Shown here: piece after piece, positions 16,638 to 26,230 of the stretch
Layout of the letters: every line of letters begins with the position of its first letter
How positions within the stretch are numbered: position 1 is the first letter of the stretch
From: Solirubrobacteraceae bacterium
Lineage (GTDB): Bacteria; Actinomycetota; Thermoleophilia; Solirubrobacterales; Solirubrobacteraceae
Reading direction: 5' to 3'
Assembly: GCA_025449845.1 (NCBI GenBank)
Contig: JANWIP010000026.1
Span: forward strand, 1 to 41,196
Length of the DNA stretch: 41,196 bases
Notes under the pieces: model-generated
Told to the model about the DNA's origin: nothing
Seen by the model: the letters and a program-made list of their open reading frames with translations, nothing else
Database searches by the model: none
Made by a program: the position numbers and the translations under genes

Positions 16638-17822
16638 CTATGCGGCCTCGTCAGCCCGGCTCTCCCTGTGCTCATCCTGGGCCAGCATGTCGGCCAGCGC
16701 CGCACCTCCGGCCAATGCCGCACCGAAAAACAGCGGGTCTTCGATCAGCCCCCGCCCCATCGTCTCCGCCGGCAGCGCGCTCGCCGCGTAGGCCGGCAGA
16801 TCCACGATCGCCCGTCGCCAGTCGTGCCGAGCGATGCGCGCCGGGCGGTCCACCTCCAGTTCGAGCTGCGGGCGACTGGTGGCAGAGACCCCAAACACCG
16901 CTCCCAGCCCCGCGCGCAGATCGTTGCCCACGGGCGAGCGCATGCCAGCGGGCAGCGCAACCGTGACGGGCTCCAACAGCAGATCGAGCACCGTCAGGGT
17001 GTGGTGGGAGATGCCGCGGTGGCGCACTCTTGGATCGCCTGAGGACATGCGCGCGACCAACAGCGTGGGAGCACCCAGAGCAAGCGCCGCGTGAGCCGAG
17101 TCAAGCGCGGACATGCCGCCGTGCCCCAATGGAGAGCGCGAGCCCACGATTCCAGGGCCGGGACCACACAGCACTGCATCCCAGCCTAGGGTTCGTAAAC
17201 CGTGGTGCACGGCGCCGGCAGTGGTGATCGCCTCGCCCTCACCGCCGAAGGCCGCACCAGCTGTCAGATGGCCGGCCAATAGACCTCGCTTGCGCAGTGC
17301 GCCCACCACGCGCGAATGCCCTCCGGGGAGTGCGCCGCCGCTGGTCTGCACGTAGCCCAGTCGCCGCTCGGGGGCCGTCTGCGCGAAAGCCCACGCCACC
17401 GCCGCGAGCTGTCCGTGTAGGGCCAGCACCCCCACGGGGTGGCTCAGCGGAAGCTCAAGCTTCTCATCCTCGACCGGCTGCACCGCGTGCTGCAAGCTCG
17501 TGTAGTTGAGCTTCATTACGTTGGCGTCCGCTAGGCCCTGGCCATCCAAGCCGCGCGAGAGGTTGACGTGCACAATGTCAAAGCCGCCCGAGCCGAGACC
17601 GAGATCAAGGGCCTCGACGTTGACAATAACTTCATCCCCCACCTCGGACGCTCCCACTAGGGCAACATCAGCAATTGCCGCTCGCCTGGAGTGAGACACC
17701 TGAGCATCAGCCCCGGCAGCGGCAGGCTCAAATGCGCCGTCCACGAGGGCAACCACCAACTGCTGCTCGGGCCCATCTACCGGACGGGCGTCTATTACTT
17801 TTGCGCGGCGCAGCTTCAACAT
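16638..17822 (-). CDS. DUF3866 family protein
   Basis: A 394-residue protein of unknown function recognised as DUF3866 by segments such as LNYTSLQHAVQPVED, RLGYVQTSGGALPGGHSRVV, LTAGAAFGGEGEAIT, CGPGPGIVGSRSPLGHGGM and RHRGISHHTLTVLDLLL. The N-terminal ~100 residues look like a small beta domain; the rest is Gly-rich alpha/beta. No signal or membrane segment is seen. It lies 11 bases after an M20 peptidase on the same strand. The pairing suggests a shared metabolic role, but I cannot name one. Confidence 0.85.
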   Translation of the reverse strand: MLKLRRAKVIDARPVDGPEQQLVVALVDGAFEPAAAGADAQVSHSRRAAIADVALVGASEVGDEVIVNVEALDLGLGSGGFDIVHVNLSRGLDGQGLADANVMKLNYTSLQHAVQPVEDEKLELPLSHPVGVLALHGQLAAVAWAFAQTAPERRLGYVQTSGGALPGGHSRVVGALRKRGLLAGHLTAGAAFGGEGEAITTAGAVHHGLRTLGWDAVLCGPGPGIVGSRSPLGHGGMSALDSAHAALALGAPTLLVARMSSGDPRVRHRGISHHTLTVLDLLLEPVTVALPAGMRSPVGNDLRAGLGAVFGVSATSRPQLELEVDRPARIARHDWRRAIVDLPAYAASALPAETMGRGLIEDPLFFGAALAGGAALADMLAQDEHRESRADEAA

Positions 17823-17833
17823 AATCCGAGAAG

Positions 17834-19024
17834 CTATCGCGCTAGGAGCGCCGACTGAGCTGCCGCTGCGGCGGGCAACGCCAGAGCAACATCCAGCATC
17901 CCCTCAAGCGCAGCCACACTTACCCGCTCATCGGGCTCGTGGTTGCGCTCGGTGCCATTGGCCAGATTGACCACCGTCAGCCCCTTGGACATAAACACGT
18001 TGGCGTCGGAGGCACCGCCGCTATGAATGAGCTTGGGCTCATAGCCACAGTCACGCAGAGCCATCTCAGCAGCACGCACTGCGGGGTCACCGGAAGAGAT
18101 CTCATATGCCGTGAAGGTGCGCTGCACGCTTATGTCCACGTCGCAGTCGCATTCGGGCAGGTTCGCCGCCTCGTGCACGCAGTCAACCATTTCCGCCACC
18201 ACCGCCTCGGCCGCCTCCTCGCGCAGACTTCGCACCTCGGCCGTAAACGAGCAGTGCTCAGGCACCACATTGATCGCGCTGCCACCCTCGATCAGGCCCA
18301 CATTGGCGGTCGTGTCCTCGTTGACCCTTCCCAGCGGCATGTCGCTCACGGCGCGGGCTGCCGCCAGGATCGCGCTGCTGCCATCCTCGGGGCGAATACC
18401 GGCGTGTGCCGCGGCGCCTCGGAAGGAGGCGTCCAGGCGGAAGTGGCAAGGTGCGCCCACCACCACCTCACCGATCGGCGAAGCGTGATCGAAGACGTAG
18501 CCGAAATCGCTGTTCAACCGTGAGGCATCCAGGGCCTGCGCCCCGGCCAGCGAGCGCTCCTCGCCAACCGTGAACAGCAACTCGATATCCACTGGCGCGC
18601 CTTCGTTGCAGACACGACGGGCTAACGCGAGCATCACGGCCACAGCCGCCTTGTTGTCAGCTCCAAGGATGCCCGCATTGGCATTCTCCCAGCCCCCGTC
18701 CTCCAATATCGGCTCCACCGGAGCCTGTAAGGGCACCGTGTCGAGATGGGCGCACAGCAGCACGCATGGATACCTGCGCTCCCCCAGGCCACCTAGATCC
18801 AGTGTGGCTCGTGCGGGAATGCGCGCCAACAGATTCCCGCAATCCGAGCCCGCCACGGCGCCGGCGCCGTCCTCGTGCACCTCCAGGCCAAGCCCGCGCA
18901 GCTCGGCCGCGACGCGCTCAGCGCACGCACGCTCGCGCCCCGATGGGCTCTCGATCCGACATAGCTCGACAAACAACTCGCCGAGCCGACGACGCTCGAT
19001 GGCGCTAGCCGTGACTGGCTGCAC
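17834..19024 (-). CDS. M20-family metallopeptidase (PepT-like)
   Basis: A zinc-dependent M20 peptidase or amidohydrolase. Metal and catalytic motifs are CAHLDTVP (His and catalytic Asp), [10 protein letters not shown] (bridging Asp), [11 protein letters not shown] (catalytic Glu and metal Glu), FDHASPIG, and a late His in [13 protein letters not shown]. The dimerisation or lid domain lies between. It probably removes N-terminal residues from small peptides in the cytoplasm; the exact substrate is unclear. The open frame reaches 19120 inside pyrG. I choose GTG 19024, which overlaps pyrG by 20 bases and places [20 protein letters not shown] near the N-terminus as in the family. The start is uncertain. 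Confidence 0.88.
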   Translation of the reverse strand: MQPVTASAIERRRLGELFVELCRIESPSGRERACAERVAAELRGLGLEVHEDGAGAVAGSDCGNLLARIPARATLDLGGLGERRYPCVLLCAHLDTVPLQAPVEPILEDGGWENANAGILGADNKAAVAVMLALARRVCNEGAPVDIELLFTVGEERSLAGAQALDASRLNSDFGYVFDHASPIGEVVVGAPCHFRLDASFRGAAAHAGIRPEDGSSAILAAARAVSDMPLGRVNEDTTANVGLIEGGSAINVVPEHCSFTAEVRSLREEAAEAVVAEMVDCVHEAANLPECDCDVDISVQRTFTAYEISSGDPAVRAAEMALRDCGYEPKLIHSGGASDANVFMSKGLTVVNLANGTERNHEPDERVSVAALEGMLDVALALPAAAAAQSALLAR

Positions 19025-20795
19025 GGGTGTCGTGGGCCGCCGGCGCGACGTCCCCATCCGCCGGCGAGACCGTCTCAGTCTCTGACTCTGACTGCCCCCG
19101 CGGGGGCAGCTCGCGCTCATCCCCCACCGCGCGCTCTAGCGCCGCGGCGACGAAGTCCCGAAACAGCGGCGCCGGACGCTCGGGGCGCGACTTGAACTCG
19201 GGGTGAAACTGTGAAGCGACGAAGAAGGGATGGTCGTCGAGCTCGACCACCTCAACCAGGCGCTCATCAGGGGAAGTGCCGCAGATACGCAGCCCCGCGC
19301 TCTGTAAGCGCTTGCGCAGCAGATTGTTGACCTCATAGCGATGCCGATGGCGCTCGTAGATGACGGCCTCGCCATAGATCTCGTGCGCCTTTGAGCCCTT
19401 GTGCAGCTTGATCGGGTCGGCTCCCAGACGCATAGTGCCGCCGAGGTCAGCGACCTCCTTCTGCTCTGGCAGCAGGTCGATCACCGGGTGTGGCGTCTCA
19501 AGGTCAAACTCAGTGGAGTTGGCGCCTTCCATATCCGCCACGTGCCGGGCGAACTCCGCCACCGCGATCTGCATGCCCAGGCAGATGCCCAGGTAAGGGA
19601 TGCGCCGCTCGCGCGCGATCTTGGCGGCCACGATCTTGCCCTCGATCCCGCGTCCCCCGAAACCACCGGGGATCAGAATGCCATCGGCCTGCTCAAGTAC
19701 CTCGTGCATGCGCCGCGCGCCCTCGGGGTCCTGGGCTTCTGCGCCCTCCTCAAGACGTTCGGAATCGACCCACTCGATCTGCACGCGACTGTCCTGCAAC
19801 GCCGCCGCGTGGCGCAGCGCTTCGGAGACCGACAGATAGGCGTCCTCAAGCTGCACGTACTTGCCTACCAGCGCAATCTTCACGGTGCGCGAGGCGTGCT
19901 CGGCGCGCTGGATCGGCTCCTGCCACTTCGACAGGTCCGGTTCGGGTGCCTCGGTGCCGAAGTGATCGAGGATGAAGTCATCCACCCCCTGCTCGCGGAA
20001 GACCAAGGGCACCTTGTAGATGTTGTCCACGTCACAGGCGGAGACGATCGCCGTGGAGGGCAGGCTCGCGAACAGGGCGATCTTCTTGCGGATCTCCTGC
20101 GAGAGCGATCCCTCCGAGCGGCACATCAGCATGTCCGGGGCGATGCCGATGCGACGCAGCTCGTTGACGGAGTGCTGCGTGGGCTTGGTCTTCAACTCGC
20201 CCGCGTGGCCGATGTAGGGGACCAGCGTCAGGTGGATGAACATGCAGCGCCGCCGGCCCACGTCCACGGGGAACTGGCGAATAGCCTCCAGGAACGGCAG
20301 CGACTCGATGTCGCCGACGGTGCCGCCGATCTCGGTGATGACGAAATCAACGTCGGTGGACTGGGCGATCAGCGCGATGCGCTGTTTGATCTCATCAGTG
20401 ATGTGGGGCACCACCTGCACGGTTCCCCCCAGATAGTCGCCGCGCCGCTCGCGGCGAATCACGGTGTTGTAGATGCCCCCGGCCGTCACATTGGAGGCGC
20501 GGCTGGTGTTGACATCGGTGAAGCGCTCGTAGTGCCCGAGGTCCAGGTCGGTCTCCGCCCCATCCTCGGTAACGAACACCTCACCGTGCTGATACGGCGA
20601 CATCGTGCCTGGATCGACATTGATGTAGGGGTCGAACTTCTGCAAGCCCACCGTCAGGCCCCGCGCCACCAGCAGGCGCCCGATGGAGGCGGCCGCGATG
20701 CCCTTGCCCAGCGAGGACACCACGCCACCGGTCACGAAGATGAACCGGGTCTTGGAGGGTGCGGCGGCGTGGCGGTCAGAAGAAGTGGCGATCAT
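19005..20795 (-). CDS. pyrG: CTP synthase
   Basis: Glutamine-dependent CTP synthetase making CTP from UTP. The N-terminal amidoligase domain has [20 protein letters not shown] (17-36) and the GGTVGDIES motif. The C-terminal class I glutamine amidotransferase domain has the nucleophile C404 in LGICLGMQ and the His-Glu pair in QFHPEF. At 596 residues it is about 40 longer than usual because of an acidic Glu/Ser/Thr-rich tail. It sits 4 bases overlapping the MraY-like gene upstream, and its neighbours steB, steA and recN are the same as in mycobacteria. Confidence 0.97.
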   Translation of the reverse strand: MIATSSDRHAAAPSKTRFIFVTGGVVSSLGKGIAAASIGRLLVARGLTVGLQKFDPYINVDPGTMSPYQHGEVFVTEDGAETDLDLGHYERFTDVNTSRASNVTAGGIYNTVIRRERRGDYLGGTVQVVPHITDEIKQRIALIAQSTDVDFVITEIGGTVGDIESLPFLEAIRQFPVDVGRRRCMFIHLTLVPYIGHAGELKTKPTQHSVNELRRIGIAPDMLMCRSEGSLSQEIRKKIALFASLPSTAIVSACDVDNIYKVPLVFREQGVDDFILDHFGTEAPEPDLSKWQEPIQRAEHASRTVKIALVGKYVQLEDAYLSVSEALRHAAALQDSRVQIEWVDSERLEEGAEAQDPEGARRMHEVLEQADGILIPGGFGGRGIEGKIVAAKIARERRIPYLGICLGMQIAVAEFARHVADMEGANSTEFDLETPHPVIDLLPEQKEVADLGGTMRLGADPIKLHKGSKAHEIYGEAVIYERHRHRYEVNNLLRKRLQSAGLRICGTSPDERLVEVVELDDHPFFVASQFHPEFKSRPERPAPLFRDFVAAALERAVGDERELPPRGQSESETETVSPADGDVAPAAHDTRAASHG

Positions 20796-21616
20796 GAGGG
20801 CCTGCCCCAGGAGTCTAGAGCGCGCAGCCCCGGAGTCTTTTCAACTAACGCGGAAATTGAGCGAAACTCGCCAAAAATGGTGATCGCGATCAGCAGCCCT
20901 AAGGCGATTGCCTGCCCTGTCGCTGAGAGCACCAGCACCAGCCACCAGCCCGCCAGCGCACCCAGCAGGTTGGCACCGGTGTCTCCCAGCATCGCCCGCT
21001 CGCGCAGGTCATAGACGCCGGCCACCAGCGCCGGGCCCGCGAACAGGCCCAGCGACCACAATGGCCTGACATCGGCGGCGCCCAGGGTCAAGCCGGCTCC
21101 CAACAGCACAAACGCCTTGCTCGCACGCCCCGGTCGCAGATCGAGCAGGTTGAAGAGGTTGGTGCTCAGCACCAGCACCGCCACCGCTAGCAGGTAGTGC
21201 CCATGCGAGAGACCCAGACCGCTCAGCACCAGCAGCGCCAGCCCGAGCGAGCCGGCGGCCTTCAGCACTCCTGTAGACAGCTCGCCGCGCAGCATCGCCC
21301 TGCCGTGACCTCGCCAGCCACGCGGGGCGGCACCAAGCGCATCGTCGATGAGACCTAGCGCGGCCGCTCCCAGGACGTACAGAGCGATTCTCGGCACCTC
21401 GGGATGCAGAACGTCGGCTTGCGCCAACTCCTGCAGCAGTGCCAGTGGGATCAGCGCCACGAGTGCTGCCGCCACACTCAAGACGCCGAACGGGAATGGA
21501 AGCTCGCGCTGGCGATAGTTCATGCGCAGATGCCTTCCGGCCACGAGCCCGCGCAGCACCGCCGGGGCCATGATGACGGCCGCGAGCATGGCCACGACGA
21601 GCGGGAGGGCGTGCAC
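20792..21616 (-). CDS. MraY/WecA-like membrane glycosyl-phosphate transferase homologue
   Basis: A 274-residue polytopic membrane protein with roughly eight to ten hydrophobic segments. Family landmarks are [10 protein letters not shown] (the DD motif), [19 protein letters not shown] and [16 protein letters not shown], corresponding to the Asp-rich, N-x-x-N and GD(T/S)G motifs of polyprenyl-phosphate N-acetylhexosamine-1-phosphate transferases. The usual DGLDGL loop is replaced by DLRPGR, so the substrate may differ or it may act outside normal peptidoglycan precursor synthesis. GTG 21616 is used. It lies between steB and pyrG, consistent with an envelope role. Enzymatic activity is inferred. 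Confidence 0.75.
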   Translation of the reverse strand: MHALPLVVAMLAAVIMAPAVLRGLVAGRHLRMNYRQRELPFPFGVLSVAAALVALIPLALLQELAQADVLHPEVPRIALYVLGAAALGLIDDALGAAPRGWRGHGRAMLRGELSTGVLKAAGSLGLALLVLSGLGLSHGHYLLAVAVLVLSTNLFNLLDLRPGRASKAFVLLGAGLTLGAADVRPLWSLGLFAGPALVAGVYDLRERAMLGDTGANLLGALAGWWLVLVLSATGQAIALGLLIAITIFGEFRSISALVEKTPGLRALDSWGRPS

Positions 21617-21714
21617 GTTCGGAACCTAGCGGCGAGCGCGGACGGGGCGCTCGCGGCCCTGGTGGGTTCTGCGGTGACGACCCAACTAATCGACGGCCAG
21701 AAGATTCGCAACGC

Positions 21715-22593
21715 CTACGGTAGCGACGTGCCGCCCGCCACCCGCGGCAGCAGGCCCGAGTCGGCTGAGGGCTTTTCCCCATAGGAGCCGTGCGCGCCGG
21801 TGAGCGTGAACACCAGCGCGGCACGCCCGGCCGGCGTATCCAGATCGTCCACGCTTGAGATGTCCTTGCTCTTGTACCAGGAGATCTGGGAAGGACTGGT
21901 GGAGCTCAACTCGCCCCCCACGGTCGCGACCCCACCCGTGGTGGCGCCTTCGATCAGCCCCGCCTCAAATTCGCCGGCCGTCTTTGCCTGTTCGGGAGTC
22001 ATCCCTTCGGGCTCACTGCGCACCACCACCAGCCCATCTAACCCTTCCAGCTGACCATCGAAGCTACTTAGGAGGCGCGCCTGCACCTTGCCCAACAGAG
22101 CATGATTGCTGCCCACCAACTGCCGCGCGATCCTAACGCCGAAGCGACTCACCAGCCGGGGCTGGGTCGCTAGCGCGGCGTATGGCGTGCCGGCGGCCTC
22201 GCGCGCCAGGCCGGGCAGGTCAAGTGGCTCGCGCACCGTCACCACGGTCACGAGGTCTCCCCCGGCCTGCGTTATCGCATCGCGCACGAGGCCGTCGATC
22301 TGGTCGGAGGGAGTGCCGAGGAACACGAGGCCGACGCGGCGGCCGCTCAGCAGCCCATGCACCGCGATCTGGTAGAGGTCGTTGCCGAGCGCTTCCTCAT
22401 TGGCCAACTGCGAGCGCAGATGGTCCGCCTGGCTATTGGCCCCGCTCACTTCCGAGCGCAGGTCGTGCACCACTCCGCTCTTCGCGGAGGACACCAGGTT
22501 GGAGTCGCCGATGGCCACACCGATGAGTACGCCCACCGCCAGCGCCAATAGGACGGCGGCGAGGGAGAGCGCGTGGTAGCGGTAGTCGAACAT
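21715..22593 (-). CDS. steB: SteB/MctB-like membrane-anchored periplasmic protein
   Basis: A 292-residue protein with one N-terminal membrane segment (YHALSLAAVLLALAVGVLIGVAIGD) followed by a coiled coil (about 40-75) and an extracytoplasmic domain. The opening FDYRYHALSLAAVLLALAVGVLIG is typical of the family called copper transporter MctB (Rv1698) or SteB. SteB works with SteA in corynebacterial cell separation by controlling peptidoglycan hydrolase RipA. The gene is in the conserved order recN-steA-steB-pyrG, here with a MraY-like gene added. Which of the two proposed roles applies cannot be decided from sequence. Confidence 0.85.
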   Translation of the reverse strand: MFDYRYHALSLAAVLLALAVGVLIGVAIGDSNLVSSAKSGVVHDLRSEVSGANSQADHLRSQLANEEALGNDLYQIAVHGLLSGRRVGLVFLGTPSDQIDGLVRDAITQAGGDLVTVVTVREPLDLPGLAREAAGTPYAALATQPRLVSRFGVRIARQLVGSNHALLGKVQARLLSSFDGQLEGLDGLVVVRSEPEGMTPEQAKTAGEFEAGLIEGATTGGVATVGGELSSTSPSQISWYKSKDISSVDDLDTPAGRAALVFTLTGAHGSYGEKPSADSGLLPRVAGGTSLP

Positions 22594-22656
22594 CGAATGA
22601 GCCCCCGCCAGAATAGATGGTGAGGGTGGTGGGTTGAGCGGGTTGGGCGGGGGATC

Positions 22657-23856
22657 TCAGCCGAGCAGCAGCTGCAATTTCAGCCACAGTAGATCGACCA
22701 CGTCGCGCAGGGCCGGCGTCAGCCACACCACGGCCACCATCGCGATCACGCCGGCGAGCAGCACCAGCAGCAGCGGCGCCAACCCCGGCTGGGGGCGATA
22801 TAGCCGGCTCACGCCCTTGGCGTCCACGAGGATCTCGCCGATGCGCAGGCGGGTGAGGAAAGTGGAGGACATGCCGCGCCGGTTGCGATCCAGGAACTCG
22901 ACAAGGTTAAACTGGGAGCCCACCGAGACGATCAGACGCGCGCCCTTCTCGGCCGCGATCAGCATCGCCACGTCCTGACTGGTTCCCGGCGCCGGCACGA
23001 GCATGAACGGAAGGCCCAGGTTCTCAAGGCGCGCGCGTCCCGGCGCACGTCCGTCGGAGTAGGAGTGCACCACGAGCTCCGCACCGCCCTCCACGGCCGC
23101 AAGCAGGACTGCCTCGCTCGCCGAGTCCATGTCGCCGACGATCATGTCGGGCATCAAACCGGCCTCCAGCACCGCCTCAGCGCCGCCATCAACCGCGACG
23201 ATTACCGGGCGCACATCACGTATGAAGGGCCGTAGAGCGCGCAGATCGCGCTGATGATCGACGCCTCGCACGACCACCAATGCGGAGCGGTCGCGGAAAT
23301 CGGTGGCAAAGCGCGGCATCTCGATCTTGCCCGCCAGCAGCTCGCGCTCCTCGCGCATGTGCTCGATGGTGTTGTGCGCGAAACGCTCAAGCGCCTCCCC
23401 CACCTCGTGGCGCCGGGCCTCGGTCTCAGCGCGCACCCGCGCCACATCGAGCACTTCACCGCGCGCCACCACGCGGCCCTTGTGCAGAACGTCGCCACTG
23501 CCCTGCGCGCCGGCCAGCACCGCGATGGGGTCACCGTCAGAGAGAGCTCGAAAGATCGCGTCGTCAGGCAGGTCGACCAACAGCACACCGGCCTCGACCA
23601 GCAGCTGCGGGCCGAGATTGGGATAGGACCCGCTTGTTGATGCCCGGCAGTTCAGCACCGCGGCGGCGCCGGCCGCGATCAGCTCCTCCGCTGAGACGCG
23701 ATCGATGTCCAGATGATCGATTACCGCGATCTCACCCGGCGCGAGATGCTTGACCATCACCTTCGTCTTGCGGCCCAGGCGCACAGAGCCACTCACGGTG
23801 CGCGTCGCCGGCGGTGCGGATGTGAGCGCACTGAGCGACTGCGAAGTCACAGCCAT
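22657..23856 (-). CDS. steA: SteA-like cytokinetic ring protein (thiamin pyrophosphokinase-like fold)
   Basis: A 399-residue protein of the SteA family. The central domain (AVDGGAEAVLEAGLMPDMIVGDMDSAS, then PGTSQDVAMLIAAEKGARLIVSVG) resembles thiamin pyrophosphokinase and probably binds a nucleotide without that activity. The N-terminal part (HLAPGEIAVIDHLDIDRVSAEEL ... ASTSGSYPNLGP) is conserved in the family. One membrane segment lies near 358-382 (LAPLLLVLLAGVIAMVAVVW). In corynebacteria SteA localises to the division site with SteB. It lies 18 bases downstream of recN and 63 bases upstream of steB. Confidence 0.88.
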   Translation of the reverse strand: MAVTSQSLSALTSAPPATRTVSGSVRLGRKTKVMVKHLAPGEIAVIDHLDIDRVSAEELIAAGAAAVLNCRASTSGSYPNLGPQLLVEAGVLLVDLPDDAIFRALSDGDPIAVLAGAQGSGDVLHKGRVVARGEVLDVARVRAETEARRHEVGEALERFAHNTIEHMREERELLAGKIEMPRFATDFRDRSALVVVRGVDHQRDLRALRPFIRDVRPVIVAVDGGAEAVLEAGLMPDMIVGDMDSASEAVLLAAVEGGAELVVHSYSDGRAPGRARLENLGLPFMLVPAPGTSQDVAMLIAAEKGARLIVSVGSQFNLVEFLDRNRRGMSSTFLTRLRIGEILVDAKGVSRLYRPQPGLAPLLLVLLAGVIAMVAVVWLTPALRDVVDLLWLKLQLLLG

Positions 23857-23874
23857 TACAGCGAGAGTAACTGG

Positions 23875-25536
23875 TCAGGCCGCCTTTCTCAGCTCCCGTG
23901 CGTGTTTGCGGGCGGAGGCATCGGTGTCGGCGGCCCCCATCATGCGCATCAGCTCAGAGACGGTCTCACGCTCGCCGAGCTGCACGACCGTGGCACAGGT
24001 GGGATCGGCGTGCGTGTCCTTGACGACCGAGAAGTGCCGAGTGGCCAGTGAGGCGATCTGCGGCAGGTGGGTGATGCAGATCACCTGCCGCCCCTGAGCG
24101 AGATCGCGTAAGCGCTCACCGACTGCGCGTGCGGTGTGCCCGCCGATGCCAGCGTCGACCTCGTCGAATACCAAAGCCAGATCGGAGTTCGCGTTGGCGA
24201 CGCTCATCAACGCCAGCATCACGCGCGAGAGCTCACCGCCGGAGGCGATATCGCGCAGCGGGCCGGCGGCGACGCCCGGATTGGGGGCGATCAGCAGATC
24301 CACCCCATCCGCGCCACTGGGTCCGGGATCACGCTCGGAGAGAGCGACCTCAAATGTGGCATCGGGCATTGCCAGCGCCGCCAACTGCTCAGCGACGGCC
24401 TCGGTCAACCGCGGCGCGGCCTGCAGACGCGCTTTGCGTAGGGCCGCCACATGCCGCTCGAACACCACGAGTGCCGCGCTCAGGCGCTCGGAGGTCCGTG
24501 CAAACGCCACCTCCGCACCCAGCAGCTCCTCGCGTCGCGCCCGCGCGGCAGTGGCGTATTCGAGCACCAATGCGATCGTCCCGCCGTGCTTGCGCAGCAA
24601 GCGCTCCAGCCCCTGCAAGCGCCCTTCGACGGCCTCAAGCGTTCCTTCCTCGCCCTCCAGCCGCTCCCCGTAGCTACGCAGCTCGCCAGCGAGATCCCCC
24701 GCCTCAATCGCCAACGCCCGGCAGCGCTCCGCGAGCGCATCCAGCTGCTGATCAACGCCGGCCACCCCATCCATGCTCGCAACCGCCTGCGCCAGGGCCT
24801 GGGCCGCGCCCGGAGCTTCGGCGGACTCGGGCGCAAGCGCTTCCATGCCCACTCCCGCTGCCGCACGCAGCCCGTCGAGGCGGCGCAAGCGCTCACGGTC
24901 GGTCAGCAGCCGCTCGTGCTCGCCCTCATCGGGCTCAAGCGCATCGATCTCCGCGAGCTCATGCTCCAGCAGATCAAGCTCACGCTCACGCGCCTGGGCC
25001 AACTCGCGCAGGCCCTCAAGCTCTCCCTCCAGACCGCGCACAGCGTGATGCGCGACGGCGCACTCGCTCAGGCGCGCCGCCTGCTCGGGGCCACAAAAGC
25101 CATCCAGAATCTGCAGTTGGGCGGCGGACAAGGTGAGCTTGCGATGCTCGTGTTGCCCGTAGAAGGCCACCAGCAGCTGCCCCAAGGCACGCAGATCGCC
25201 CACGGCGGCGGAGCGGCCATTGACGTACGCGCGCGTACGCCCATCGGCGCCCACCCGCCGTGCCAACACAATCTCCTCGGCATCGGCGGGCAGCCGCTCA
25301 CCGCGCTCGCCGTGCAACTCCAAAGGCAATGAGAAGACGCCCTCCACATAAGCCTCCAGCGCACCCGGGCGCACGATCCCGGTGCGCGCCCGGCCCCCGA
25401 GCAGCAGATCGAGTGCGTGCGCCAGCACGGTCTTGCCCGCGCCGGTCTCGCCGGTCAACACATTCAGACCTGGCGCCAGGGCAAGCTCTGCCCGCTCGAT
25501 CAGGAGCAGGTTCTCGACACGTAACTCCAACAGCAC
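23875..25536 (-). CDS. recN: DNA repair ATPase RecN
   Basis: SMC-like ATPase of double-strand-break repair. Walker A is GETGAGKT close to the N-terminus; the ABC-type signature SGGELSRVMLAL and Walker B ALVFDEVDAGIGG are near the C-terminus, separated by long coiled-coil arms rich in Leu/Glu/Arg. The open frame extends to 25860, but the first 108 codons are not RecN-like and overlap the divergent GGDEF-like gene. I start at GTG 25536, giving VLLELRVENLLLIERAEL and a family-typical length of 553 residues. It heads the recN-steA-steB-...-pyrG group; its usual upstream neighbours tlyA and NAD kinase are about 7.5 kb away. Confidence 0.94.
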   Translation of the reverse strand: MLLELRVENLLLIERAELALAPGLNVLTGETGAGKTVLAHALDLLLGGRARTGIVRPGALEAYVEGVFSLPLELHGERGERLPADAEEIVLARRVGADGRTRAYVNGRSAAVGDLRALGQLLVAFYGQHEHRKLTLSAAQLQILDGFCGPEQAARLSECAVAHHAVRGLEGELEGLRELAQARERELDLLEHELAEIDALEPDEGEHERLLTDRERLRRLDGLRAAAGVGMEALAPESAEAPGAAQALAQAVASMDGVAGVDQQLDALAERCRALAIEAGDLAGELRSYGERLEGEEGTLEAVEGRLQGLERLLRKHGGTIALVLEYATAARARREELLGAEVAFARTSERLSAALVVFERHVAALRKARLQAAPRLTEAVAEQLAALAMPDATFEVALSERDPGPSGADGVDLLIAPNPGVAAGPLRDIASGGELSRVMLALMSVANANSDLALVFDEVDAGIGGHTARAVGERLRDLAQGRQVICITHLPQIASLATRHFSVVKDTHADPTCATVVQLGERETVSELMRMMGAADTDASARKHARELRKAA

Positions 25537-25681
25537 AGGTGCAGGTGTACCACTGCGCACCGACGGATCGCTCGTTGCGACTATCTCCCAGCGGCTGGCG
25601 ACAGGCCGCAAATCGCCGTAGTCTGTAAGAACATGGAGCGAGGCTGCGGCTCTCTCCAACATCGATCTCAGTCCAAAAGGC

Positions 25682-26230
25682 ATGGCCGCCAACGACATCC
25701 AGACACCCCAGGAGCGCTCCGTTGGCGAGTCGCTGCCCGCTGACATGCTCGTCGAGCGCCTGGAAGAGGAGATCGCCCGCGCCGAGCGCCATCGCAGCGC
25801 CTTGAGCTGCCTGCTGGTGGGCATCGAGGACCTGGATGCGATTGGGCAGGCACACGGCAACGACCTCTCAGAGCAGGCGCTCGCCTATGTAGGGCTGACG
25901 TTGCGCCGCGAGTTCCGCCGCTACGACCGGATAGGTCCTATCAGCAAGCACGACTACATAGTGGTGCTCCCGGGAGCGGATGGCGCGCGCGGTGAAGTCG
26001 TCGCCCGGCGCACTCTCATGAGGCTGCGCGCGATCAAGATCGAAGCGCGCGATCAGCGGGCCCCGCTGCGGGTAACGGTCGGTATCGCCACCTGGCGCGC
26101 TGGGCAGAGCGCCGAGAAGCTGATCGCCGAGGTCAGGACAGCAGCGGGACGCCGCACACCAGAGCAGTCATCTGTCTCATCATCGCTGCCGCTGGGTCCA
26201 TTAGGTTTAGGGAGTGCTCTCCGGATCTGA
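25682..26230 (+). CDS. Degenerate GGDEF-domain protein
   Basis: A 182-residue protein with a GGDEF-like fold: ADMLVERLEEEIARAERHRSALSCLLVGIEDLDAIGQAHGNDLSEQALAYVGLTLRREFRRYDRIGPISKHDYIVVLPGAD, then LRVTVGIATW. Where an active diguanylate cyclase has GG(D/E)EF, this one has SKHDY, so the active site is lost and c-di-GMP synthesis is unlikely. It may be a regulatory or nucleotide-sensing remnant. The histidine kinase gene starts within its last 17 bases, so the two are coupled. The start is the first ATG, with a weak AAAAGG just upstream. Confidence 0.78.
   Translation: MAANDIQTPQERSVGESLPADMLVERLEEEIARAERHRSALSCLLVGIEDLDAIGQAHGNDLSEQALAYVGLTLRREFRRYDRIGPISKHDYIVVLPGADGARGEVVARRTLMRLRAIKIEARDQRAPLRVTVGIATWRAGQSAEKLIAEVRTAAGRRTPEQSSVSSSLPLGPLGLGSALRI

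Noticed and set aside
19401..21014. 537-codon plus-strand open frame opposite pyrG
   Set aside because: No recognisable motifs; composition (His, Arg, Leu, Gln) is typical of an antisense shadow of a GC-rich gene. pyrG on the other strand is certain.
25537..25860. N-terminal extension of the recN open frame
   Set aside because: These 108 residues do not resemble RecN, which starts at LLELRVENLLLIE, and they lie antisense to the start of the GGDEF-like gene.
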